Below, piece by piece: positions 35,741-43,760 of a DNA stretch of 64,000 nt (its first letter is position 1; every line of letters begins with the position of its first letter). The position numbers were made by a program, and so were the translations under genes. Where the stretch lies: contig NZ_JAABNR010000002.1 of NCBI RefSeq assembly GCF_009925085.1, positions 124,001 through 188,000 of the forward strand, in the 5' to 3' direction. The DNA comes from Stagnihabitans tardus (GTDB lineage: Bacteria > Pseudomonadota > Alphaproteobacteria > Rhodobacterales > Rhodobacteraceae). A model generated the notes under the pieces. The model did not search any database. It was not told the DNA's origin and was given only the letters and a program-made list of their open reading frames with translations.

Positions 35741-36606
35741 CCCTGCGCCTCGGAGGCCAGAACATCGCCTATGCGGGCGACCCCGAGGCCTGGGTCCAGG
35801 CCCTTGTCGCCTTCGGCTACAACGCCGCCTACATGCCCGATATCTCGATCGACAGCCGGGACGAGATCTCGGCCCTGACCCGGGCGCTGGCCCGGGCCGA
35901 TATGATCCTGGCCGAGGGGGGCGCCTGGCGGAACCTGATCGCCCATGACCCCGCGCAGCGCCAGGCGAACCTGGACTATGCCTGCCACCAACTGGCCCTG
36001 GCCGATGAGCTGGGCGCAAGGACGGTCGTGGCCTTTCACGGCACGGCGGGGCATCCGGGCGATGCCTGGCAGCTCAGCGACAACTACGACTATGGCCCCC
36101 ATCCCGAAAACCAGACCGAGGCGGGCTTTCAGCGCGCGGTCGACACGGCCCGCGCCATCATCGACGCCGTGCGCCCGAAGCGCTGCAAGTTCTCGCTGGA
36201 GATGGTGCCCTGGATGGTGACCGACACGCCCGCGAATTACCTGCGGCTCTTGAAGGCCATCGACCGCCCCGCCTTTGCCGCCCATGTCGATGCCGTCAAC
36301 ATGGTGATCTCGCCCCGGCACTATTTCAACACCGGTGCCATGATCCGCGAGGCCTTTGCCCTTCTTGGCCCCTGGATCGTCTCGTGTCATGCCAAGGACG
36401 TGGTGCTGAAGGGCGGCCCGGGACGGATCTCTTTCCACATCGACGAAGTGCCCCCGGGCGAGGGCAACCTGGATTACGCGGCCTATCTGACCGAGATCGC
36501 CAAGCTCAGCGGCGAGGTGCCGCTGATGCTGGAACATTTCGACGCCGAGGGCCACCGCCGGGGTCTTGCCCATATCAAGGAGGTCGCCCGCGGTCTGGGT
36601 CTTTGA
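35737..36606 (+). CDS. Sugar phosphate isomerase/epimerase-family TIM barrel protein
   Basis: 289 residues of the xylose-isomerase-like barrel fold, with likely metal/active-site positions in VVAFHGTAGHPG, KFSLEMVPW (Glu), AAHVDAVN, SCHAKDV and MLEHFD. Coupled to the dehydrogenase by ATGA. The pair resembles polyol or inositol-type catabolic modules (dehydrogenase plus epimerase), but no transporter or regulator is adjacent. Confidence 0.9.
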   Translation: MTLRLGGQNIAYAGDPEAWVQALVAFGYNAAYMPDISIDSRDEISALTRALARADMILAEGGAWRNLIAHDPAQRQANLDYACHQLALADELGARTVVAFHGTAGHPGDAWQLSDNYDYGPHPENQTEAGFQRAVDTARAIIDAVRPKRCKFSLEMVPWMVTDTPANYLRLLKAIDRPAFAAHVDAVNMVISPRHYFNTGAMIREAFALLGPWIVSCHAKDVVLKGGPGRISFHIDEVPPGEGNLDYAAYLTEIAKLSGEVPLMLEHFDAEGHRRGLAHIKEVARGLGL

Positions 36607-36771
36607 CAGGCGGCCCAAGTCGCAGGGCTGGTCGGTGTCGGCAGCAGAACCCCATCGCATGGCCCCTTGCCTGCAAGAGGACCTCGCCGCGCCGATCCTG
36701 GTTGCGGACCGGGGGCAAGGGATTGATCTGCCTTGGTTTCCTGATAGTCTTCCCCCATCTGAGAGGGATTG

Positions 36772-39700
36772 ATGCGCGATATTGACGGGCGGCTTTTGTT
36801 TTCGGCCAGCGACCTGATGCGGTTCATGGGCTGCGCTCATGCCACCACGCTGGATCTTGCCCGACTGCGCGGCCAGGGGCCCGAACCGCGCGCCGACAGT
36901 GCCGATGCTGCGCTTTTGCAGGCCCATGGCGATGCGCATGAACAGGCCCACCTTGGTCGCCTCAAGGCGCAGGGGGCCCAGGTGGTCGAGATGCCTCGGG
37001 GCGAGCTCTTCCACGACGCCGAAGCGACGCGGGCCGTGCTGGCCCGGGGCCCCGAGGTGGTCTTTCAGGGCGCGCTTCAGTCCGGCAACTGGGGCGGCTG
37101 GTCGGATTTCCTGGTCCGCGTGCCCCGCCCCTCGGCCCTGGGCGATTTCAGCTACGAGGTCACCGACACCAAGCTGAAACGCCGCCCGCATCCGTCGCAT
37201 GTCCTGCAACTGGTGCTCTATTCCGACCTTTTGGCCCAGGTCCAGGGCCTCATGCCCGCGCAGGCCCATGTCGAGTTGGGCGACGGCTCCCGCGCGACCC
37301 TGCGGCTTGCCGATTACGCCGCCTATGCCCGCGCCGCCCGCACCCGGCTTGAAGCTTTTGCGGCGGCGCCGCCCCGGACACGACCGCTCCCCTGTGCCGC
37401 CTGCGCCCTGTGCCGCTGGGCTGACCATTGCGCGGACCGCTGGCGGCAAGAGGACAGCCTCTTCACCCTCGCGGGCATCTCCCGCACCCAGGTCAAGCGG
37501 CTGGAGGCCAAGGGCATCGCCACCGTCGAGGCCCTGGCCTGCGCGCCCGACCGGGGCGACCGGCTGCAAGCCCAGGCGCGGTTGCAGCACGCCCGCAAGA
37601 CCGGGGCGCCCGCCTTCCAGCTTCGTCCGCCCGAACCGGGGCGCGGCTTTGCCCTTTTGCCCGCGCCGCAAGAAGGCGACCTGTTCTACGACATCGAGGG
37701 CGATCCCCATGTCGAGGGCGGGCTTGAATACCTGCACGGGGTCTGGACCGAGGGCCGGTTCCACGCCTTCTGGGCCCATGACCACGCGGCCGAAGCCCGG
37801 GCGCTGACCGACCTTCTGGCCTTTTTCCGCGCCTGGCTGACCCGCTTCCCCAAGGCCCGGATCTATCACTATGCGCCCTATGAAATCACGGCGCTGCGCC
37901 GCCTGACCACGAAATACGGACAGGGCGAAGCCTTCCTGGACCGGCTCTTGCGCGAGGGCCGCTTCGTCGACCTTTACGCCGTGGTGCGCGGCGGGATCGT
38001 GACCTCGGAGCCCAGCTATTCGATCAAGTCTCTGGAGGTCTTCTATGGCCTCAAGCGGTCCGGAGAGGTCAAGACGGCGGGCGGCTCTGTCGTCGCCTAT
38101 GAAGCCTGGCGCGAGAGCGGCGACGATGCGATCCTGGCCGAGATTCTGGATTACAACCGGGTCGATTGCGTCTCGACCGAAGGGTTGCGCGACTGGCTGG
38201 TGACGATCCGCCCCGAGGCGCCCTGGCCCAGCCCGGGCGAGGATCGCGACACCGACGAGGCGCAGGAGGATGCCGAGGCCAGCGCCCTTCGTGCCCAGCT
38301 TGCCCATCTGCCCGAGGACCGGGCGCGGATGCTTTTCGACCTGGGGATGTTCCATCGCCGCGAGGCCAAGCCCGCCTGGTGGGCGATCTTCGACAGCCTG
38401 ACCCGCGACGACGAGGCCCTGATCGAGGATCTCGACGCCCTGGGCGGCCTGCGCGCGGTGGGGCCGCTCGAGCCGGTCAAGCGCTCTTTCGCCCGGACCT
38501 ATGACTATCCCCCGCAAGAGACCAAGCTGCGTCCCGGCAAGTCGCCGGTGATCCCCGCGCCCGAGGGTTTCTCGACCGCCACGGTCGAGGCGCTGGACCG
38601 CGCCGCCCGTCGCATCACGCTCAAGGTGGGGGCGGCGAAGAAGGAGCTCCTGGCCGATACCCTGACGCTGCATCCCGAAAAGCCCATCGGCGCCGAGGTC
38701 ATCGCCGAAGCCCTGCGCGACGTGGTCGCCGACCAATGCGGGCCAAGGGCCTATCGCGCCGTCGATGACCTGCTGTCGGCCCGGGCGCCCAGGCTCTCTG
38801 TCCCGATGCCAGGGGGCGAGCCCGTCGCCGCCACCATTGCCGCCGTTCAGGCGATGGAGGAGACGGTGCTGCCCATCCAGGGGCCGCCGGGCACCGGCAA
38901 GACCCATGTGACGGCACGGGCGATCCTGGCCCTGGTGCGCCAGGGGGCGCGGGTGGGCGTGGCCTCGAGCAGCCACGAGGCGATCACCAATGTCCTCACG
39001 GGCTGCCTGAAGGCGCTTTCCGCCTCTGACCCCGACATCACCCTGGCCCACAAGATCGGCACCGAGGACGGCTATCCCGAGGGCTCACCCATCCACCGGG
39101 CGACCGCCAATGACGATGCCGTGCTGGGCCGGGCCCAGGTCGTCGGCGGCACGGCCTGGTTCTTTTGCCGGCCCGAGAATGTCCAGGCCTTCGACTGGCT
39201 CTTCGTCGACGAGGCGGGCCAGGTCGGGCTGGCCAACATGGCGGCCATGGGGCGGGCGGCGCGCAATCTCGTCCTGGTCGGCGATCCGCAGCAACTGCCC
39301 CAGGTGATCCAGGGCGCGCATCCCGATCCGGTCGGGCAATCCTGCCTGGAATGGCTGGCGCAGGGGGCGGCGACGCTGGACCCCTCACGCGGGATCTTCC
39401 TTGGCACCTCGCGGCGGATGCATCCCGCGGTCTGCGGGTTCATCTCGGAGCAGGTCTATGACGGGCGGTTGACCAGCCATCCCGATACCGCCCTGCAAGC
39501 CGTCGAGGGCTGGAGCCCGGGCGCCTTCTGGGTGCCCGTGGCCCATGAGGGCAACGCGCAGGTGGCACCCGAGGAGGTCGCGGCCATCAAGGCCACCGTG
39601 GCGCGCCTGACCGGGGCCCCCTGGACCGACGCCCAGGGCACCCGCCCCCTGCGCGAGGCCGACATCATCGTCGTCGCCCCCTACAACGCCCAGGTCAACG

Positions 39701-39999
39701 CCCTGCGCGCCGCCCTGCCCGATACGATCCGGGTCGGCACGGTGGACAAGTTCCAGGGCCAGGAGGCGCCGGTCTGCCTGGTCTCGATGACCGCCTCATC
39801 GGTCGAAGAAACCCCAAGGGGCATGGAGTTCCTGTTCTCGCTCAACCGGATGAACGTGGCGATCTCGCGCGCCAAGGCGCTGGCCCTGGTCTTTGGCGCG
39901 CCCGCGCTGCGGGCCGCCAAATGCGAGACCATCGACCAGATGCGCCTGGTCAACACGCTTTGCGCCTTGCCCGATGGCCCGGGCGAGGTCAGGCGATGA
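36772..39999 (+). CDS. TM0106-type RecB-like nuclease / RNase H-like / superfamily 1 helicase fusion
   Basis: 1075 residues. The N-terminal nuclease domain has a lone Cys (MGCAHAT, about 16) and a CAACALCRWADHC cluster near 205-217, as in Cas4/AddB/Dna2 [4Fe-4S] nucleases, plus a DTKLKR active-site motif near 128. The middle RNase H-like domain begins DIEGDPHVEGG (about 305) and later has YNRVDCVSTEGLRDWL. The C-terminal Upf1/Dna2-like helicase has GPPGTGKTH (about 704), VDEAGQ, GDPQQLPQ, VDKFQGQEAPV and NRMNVAISRAK. Acts on nucleic acid, presumably repair or processing. No cas or toxin genes nearby. Ends 11 bases inside the convergent RTX gene. Confidence 0.92.
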   Translation: MRDIDGRLLFSASDLMRFMGCAHATTLDLARLRGQGPEPRADSADAALLQAHGDAHEQAHLGRLKAQGAQVVEMPRGELFHDAEATRAVLARGPEVVFQGALQSGNWGGWSDFLVRVPRPSALGDFSYEVTDTKLKRRPHPSHVLQLVLYSDLLAQVQGLMPAQAHVELGDGSRATLRLADYAAYARAARTRLEAFAAAPPRTRPLPCAACALCRWADHCADRWRQEDSLFTLAGISRTQVKRLEAKGIATVEALACAPDRGDRLQAQARLQHARKTGAPAFQLRPPEPGRGFALLPAPQEGDLFYDIEGDPHVEGGLEYLHGVWTEGRFHAFWAHDHAAEARALTDLLAFFRAWLTRFPKARIYHYAPYEITALRRLTTKYGQGEAFLDRLLREGRFVDLYAVVRGGIVTSEPSYSIKSLEVFYGLKRSGEVKTAGGSVVAYEAWRESGDDAILAEILDYNRVDCVSTEGLRDWLVTIRPEAPWPSPGEDRDTDEAQEDAEASALRAQLAHLPEDRARMLFDLGMFHRREAKPAWWAIFDSLTRDDEALIEDLDALGGLRAVGPLEPVKRSFARTYDYPPQETKLRPGKSPVIPAPEGFSTATVEALDRAARRITLKVGAAKKELLADTLTLHPEKPIGAEVIAEALRDVVADQCGPRAYRAVDDLLSARAPRLSVPMPGGEPVAATIAAVQAMEETVLPIQGPPGTGKTHVTARAILALVRQGARVGVASSSHEAITNVLTGCLKALSASDPDITLAHKIGTEDGYPEGSPIHRATANDDAVLGRAQVVGGTAWFFCRPENVQAFDWLFVDEAGQVGLANMAAMGRAARNLVLVGDPQQLPQVIQGAHPDPVGQSCLEWLAQGAATLDPSRGIFLGTSRRMHPAVCGFISEQVYDGRLTSHPDTALQAVEGWSPGAFWVPVAHEGNAQVAPEEVAAIKATVARLTGAPWTDAQGTRPLREADIIVVAPYNAQVNALRAALPDTIRVGTVDKFQGQEAPVCLVSMTASSVEETPRGMEFLFSLNRMNVAISRAKALALVFGAPALRAAKCETIDQMRLVNTLCALPDGPGEVRR

Positions 40000-41422
40000 T
40001 CACGAAGTCATCCGAGGTCAAGGCCAGCCCCGTCGCAAGCTGCGCGAACTGGACGATGCCGCCCGCGCTTCTGCCGTTGGCGTCATAAGAGAGGGCCCCG
40101 GTCGCGCTGTCGTAAAGGATGAAGTCGTCGCGGTCGAGCGCCGTGCTGCCCAGGACGAAATTGGCCGCGGCCAGCGGGCCTCCTGCCGGGGCAAGCCTGC
40201 GGAAGGTCGCGGCCGAGAGCCAGATTTCGTCGAACCCGACCTGGAAGTCGGTGATCGTGTCGATGGACAGGAAGATCCCGCCCGCGCCGAAGACGAAGGC
40301 ATCCTCGGTGTCGCCCCCCGTCAGCACATCGGCACCGCCTCCGCCGTCCAGCGTGTCGCGCCCCTCGGCGCCGATCAGCGTGTCGTCGCCCAAGAGCCCG
40401 GAAAGAGAGTCCTGGCCATTCATCCCCCGGATCTCGTTTGCCCCGTTGTTGCCGCCCAAAGTGTCGTTGGACTTCGACCCCTGGACATTCTCGACCCCGA
40501 CATAGACATCGCCCGAAGCATGGCCGACCGTCCCGCCCGTGGCCAGGCTCATGGCCACCGTGGCCCATTCGGGCGAGGAGAGATAGGTCACCCAGTCGGT
40601 GCCGGCGCCGCCGTTCAAGAGGTCTGCGCCATCGCCTCCCGCCAGCACGTCATTGCCGTTGCCGCCGTAAAGCGTGTCGTTCAGCGCGCCGCCATCCTCG
40701 GCATAGGCGCCGCCGAAAGCCGCGTTCAGCGCGTTGAAAGCATCGGCGGGCGAGAAGTTGACGTTCAGCCCCAGCCAGGCGGAGACGAAGCTGTCCCCCC
40801 GTCCTTCGCCGATCAGGAAGTCGTCGCCGCCAAGACCCGAGATACGGTCGGCCCCCTGGCCGCCCACCATCAGGTTGTTGGCGCCGCTGCCGGTCATCGT
40901 GTCGGCGCCCTGTCCGCCGATGACGCCCTCGATCGCCCGATAGGTTTTCAGCGCGGCGCCCTGCTGGCCGCTGCCGCCAAGGGTCAGGCTGATCGCGGTG
41001 GTTCCCGTATGGGTGACCACGTCGAAGTCCGAACCTCCGTCGAAGGTCATCGAGGTCGCCTCGCTGGCCGTGCTGCCGTCGCGGAACTGGTCACGCCCCG
41101 CACCGCCCGAGCCGAAATAGGTCGCCCCGGTGCCGCCAAAGAAGACAGAAAGCCGGTCGTCGCCCGTTCCGCCGTAATGGGCATGGTCGCCCTGCCAGAA
41201 CGAGACGTCCATCCGGTCATTGCCCGCCTCGCCAAAGGCCACGCCGCCGATCCCGCCCGAGACGCTGTCGTTCCCCTCGCCGAGGTGGATGTCGTAATGC
41301 GGGCTGAAGATGCTGACATAGTCATCGCCGCTGAAGGTTGAAGAGAAAAGCGTGTCCCAGGATTGCATGCCGCCGGACGAGATGTTGTCGTCCACGCCAG
41401 CCGAGCCGTTGATCGTCCCCAT
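39989..41422 (-). CDS. RTX calcium-binding repeat protein
   Basis: 477 residues with many glycine-rich nonapeptides (GGQGADTMTGSGANNLMVGGQGADRI, GGNGNDVLAGGDGADLLNGG, GLLGDDTLIGAEGRDTLDGGGGADVLTGG-type blocks) that form Ca2+-binding beta-rolls. The C-terminal part (DTITDFQVGFDEIWLS ... LTSDDFVIIA) resembles serralysin-type tails used for type I secretion. No protease or toxin domain is seen. ATG 41422 follows GGGGGA; a TTG five codons upstream is an alternative. No adjacent secretion genes. Probably a secreted or surface protein. Confidence 0.9.
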   Translation of the reverse strand: MGTINGSAGVDDNISSGGMQSWDTLFSSTFSGDDYVSIFSPHYDIHLGEGNDSVSGGIGGVAFGEAGNDRMDVSFWQGDHAHYGGTGDDRLSVFFGGTGATYFGSGGAGRDQFRDGSTASEATSMTFDGGSDFDVVTHTGTTAISLTLGGSGQQGAALKTYRAIEGVIGGQGADTMTGSGANNLMVGGQGADRISGLGGDDFLIGEGRGDSFVSAWLGLNVNFSPADAFNALNAAFGGAYAEDGGALNDTLYGGNGNDVLAGGDGADLLNGGAGTDWVTYLSSPEWATVAMSLATGGTVGHASGDVYVGVENVQGSKSNDTLGGNNGANEIRGMNGQDSLSGLLGDDTLIGAEGRDTLDGGGGADVLTGGDTEDAFVFGAGGIFLSIDTITDFQVGFDEIWLSAATFRRLAPAGGPLAAANFVLGSTALDRDDFILYDSATGALSYDANGRSAGGIVQFAQLATGLALTSDDFVIIA

Positions 41423-41476
41423 GGTCAAATCCCCCAATCAAATCTCTTGACCAAGAAGCACCCGGGGGCCTTCGAG

Positions 41477-42169
41477 TCAACGATCTCGTGGGTCTTGAGC
41501 CGCGCCGCGATAGCCCACCCCGGGCTCTGTCAGGATCAGCGCGGGGGCCGCCGGATCGGTCTCGACCTTGGCGCGCAACTGGCCGATGAAGACGCGCAGA
41601 TAGGGCACGTCCTCGACATGGGCGGGGCCCCAGACGCGGGCCAGAAGCTGGCGATGGGTCAGGACACGGCCCGGGGTCTCGGCCAGGGCCAGCAGCAGGT
41701 CGAACTCCTTGGGCGTCAGGTGCAGCTCGACCCCGTCGCGGGTGACGCGATGGGCGGCGGGGTCGATGACCAGGGGGCCGAGCCTCAGCCTCGGCTCGCG
41801 CCGCAGGGGACGCAGGCAGACGCGCAGCCGCGCCAGAAGCTCGCCGATGGCGAAGGGCTTGGCCACGAAGTCATCGGCGCCCAGGTCCAGCGCCATGATC
41901 TTCTCCATCTCCTGATCCCGCGCAGAAAGGACGATCACCGGCAGGTCCGAGGTCTTGCGCAGCGTCTCGATCACCGTCTTGCCGTCGGTGTCCGGCAGGC
42001 CCAGGTCCAGGATCACCAGGTCGGGCTTTTGCCGGGTCACCAGGGTCAGGGCCTCGGCCCCCGAGGCGGCGGTGCAGGTGTCATAGCCCGCAGCGGTCAG
42101 GGCATGGCCAAGGAACCGCAGGATCTGCGCCTCGTCGTCGACGATCAGGATCAGGGGGCGGGGTGTCAT
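41477..42169 (-). CDS. KdpE-like OmpR-family response regulator
   Basis: 230 residues: receiver with acidic pocket VDDE (about 10-13), phospho-Asp in DLVILDLGLPDTDG (about 54), Lys in DDFVAKPF (about 104), then a winged-helix DNA-binding domain ending VWGPAHVEDVPYLRVFIGQLRAKVE and EPGVGYR, typical of KdpE. The ATG overlaps the sensor-kinase TGA (ATGA). Pairs with the truncated KdpD-like kinase; the divergent gene is kup, and no kdpFABC is present here. Confidence 0.93.
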   Translation of the reverse strand: MTPRPLILIVDDEAQILRFLGHALTAAGYDTCTAASGAEALTLVTRQKPDLVILDLGLPDTDGKTVIETLRKTSDLPVIVLSARDQEMEKIMALDLGADDFVAKPFAIGELLARLRVCLRPLRREPRLRLGPLVIDPAAHRVTRDGVELHLTPKEFDLLLALAETPGRVLTHRQLLARVWGPAHVEDVPYLRVFIGQLRAKVETDPAAPALILTEPGVGYRGAAQDPRDR

Positions 42170-43614
42170 GGGGTCTCGGGCAGGTGAAGGAGGGGCATCC
42201 CGTCCGGGGCCGTCAGGCGCCCGCCGAGGTGGCGTGCGATGCCCTTGGCCACGGCAAGACCGAGGCCGCCTTGACCGGGCGCGGGGTGCAGGTCGGGGCC
42301 GTCGAGCCAGGCGCGCAACAGGGGCGGCACTCCCTCGCCCGCATCGCTTACTTTCAGCCAAAGGCTGCCGCGGTCGCATTTCCCGCCGATCCGCACCGGG
42401 GCCGCGCCATGGGCCAGGCCATTGTCGATCAGGTTGAACAGCGCCTGTTCCAGAAGCCCGCCATCGCTGCGGATCATCGGCAGGGGCGGCAGGGTGATCT
42501 CGATCCTGGCGCCGGGAAAGGCCCGCCGGGCACGGGTCGCGGCGGCGAGCGCGATGTCGCCGGGGTCGACCCAATCGCTGCGGGGCGGGGCGCCCAGGTC
42601 CAGCCGCGAGAGCTGCAAGAGATTGGCAAGGTGGCGGTTCAGCCGCCCGGCCTCTTCCTCGATCGCGGTCAGAAGATCGGTGCGGGCGGCGGCCGTCAGG
42701 GTTGCGTCCAGGTCCCGCAGCGCGCTGGCCGCGCCGAGGATCGTGGCCAGCGGCGTGCGCAGGTCATGGCCGACCGAAGACAGGACGGCCGAACGCGTGG
42801 CGAAGGCCTCGGCCCGCAGGCGTTCGGCCCGGGCGTTTTCGGCGAAGTCCAGCCGCTGCAGCGCGGTGCGGGTCTGGTCGGCCAGGGCCGCGATGGCGCG
42901 GGCCCGGTGCGGAGCCTCGCGCCCCGAAGGCGCACCATGGCCCAGGGCCAGGTCAGGGGCCAGGGACAGGAAACCCAGGTCCGACCCCGGCCAGCCCGGG
43001 GCGGCCGCCGGCTGCGGCTGGCCCGTTCGCAAGCAGCGCTCGGCCCCTGCCAGCGCCGAAGCCGGAAGGCTGGCCAGGCTCTGCGGTGTGACGATCATCG
43101 CCGCGCCCGACAGCCGCGCCAGATGCCGCTCGGCCGCCGTCAGCACCTCTGTCGCCGTCTCGGCCCCCATCAGGTCATGGCTCAGTTCCCCCAGCACGAC
43201 CAGCGCCTCGGCCCGGGTCCGTGCGGCCTCGGCCCGGTCATGCAGCCGCCCCGCCAGCCAGCCCGAAAGCCCCGCCACCAGGAGAAAGACCCATAGCGCG
43301 ACCAGGTCCTGGACCCGGTCGATGTGAAAGGTGAAGAGCGGCTCGGTGAAGAGGAAGTTCAGCGCGCCAAAGGCCAGGAGCGCGGCGAAAAGCCCGGTCC
43401 AGAAGCCGAAGGCCACGGCCGAGACGAGGACTCCGGTCAAGAGGATCAGCGGCACGGTCGCCTCGGTGGCGGGAAGGGCCCAGAGCTCGAGCTGCGCCAG
43501 GCCGGCCGTCACCGCGACCAGACCCAGGGCTGCGGCAAGGCCCGCTGGCCTGGGGGCCGGGGGCCATCCGGGCAGGTCTGCGCTCAGGGCGCCGGGGGCG
43601 GCTTGCGGGTCCAT
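42166..43614 (-). CDS. KdpD-like sensor histidine kinase lacking the N-terminal KdpD/UspA domains
   Basis: 482 residues, about half the size of KdpD (about 890). Starts with four hydrophobic helices of the DUF4118 type (about 25-120), then a GAF-like linker, HisKA with the phospho-His box SSVGHDLRTPLA (about 278-289) and HATPase with NLIDNGLAHG and GQGGLGLAVAKGIA. The cytoplasmic N-terminal KdpD ATP-binding and USP domains are absent. Translation is coupled to the regulator. Divergent from kup, whose promoter carries direct repeats, suggesting this pair tunes Kup. Confidence 0.92.
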   Translation of the reverse strand: MDPQAAPGALSADLPGWPPAPRPAGLAAALGLVAVTAGLAQLELWALPATEATVPLILLTGVLVSAVAFGFWTGLFAALLAFGALNFLFTEPLFTFHIDRVQDLVALWVFLLVAGLSGWLAGRLHDRAEAARTRAEALVVLGELSHDLMGAETATEVLTAAERHLARLSGAAMIVTPQSLASLPASALAGAERCLRTGQPQPAAAPGWPGSDLGFLSLAPDLALGHGAPSGREAPHRARAIAALADQTRTALQRLDFAENARAERLRAEAFATRSAVLSSVGHDLRTPLATILGAASALRDLDATLTAAARTDLLTAIEEEAGRLNRHLANLLQLSRLDLGAPPRSDWVDPGDIALAAATRARRAFPGARIEITLPPLPMIRSDGGLLEQALFNLIDNGLAHGAAPVRIGGKCDRGSLWLKVSDAGEGVPPLLRAWLDGPDLHPAPGQGGLGLAVAKGIARHLGGRLTAPDGMPLLHLPETP

Positions 43615-43654
43615 GGCCCCTGCATGGCCCGCCCGCCCCGGTCCTGTCCATCGT

Positions 43655-43705
43655 CTTTATGCAATCCTTATGCCGCCCCCCGCCTTCCGCCTCGCATCCT
43701 TATGC
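43655..43705. promoter_or_regulatory. Direct repeats, candidate KdpE-like binding sites
   Basis: TTATGC occurs at 43657-43662, 43668-43673 and 43700-43705; the last two lie in an identical ATCCTTATGC. The first two are 11 bases apart and the third is 32 bases further, one and about three helical turns, as expected for tandem binding of an OmpR-family regulator. They lie in the 146-base gap between the kinase and kup. Confidence 0.5.
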
Positions 43706-43760
43706 GGGCTCGGCCCAAAAGAAGGCGTCACCGCAAGCGTGGCGCTGATCCGGACCCGAC

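Noticed and set aside
35716-39051. 1111-codon minus-strand frame opposite the sugar isomerase and helicase genes
   Set aside because: Shadow frame created by codon bias at high GC; no recognisable family.
40000-41437. Glycine-rich tandem repeats as a CRISPR or satellite array
   Set aside because: The repeats are at protein level (RTX nonapeptides) with variable DNA sequence and no spacer pattern.
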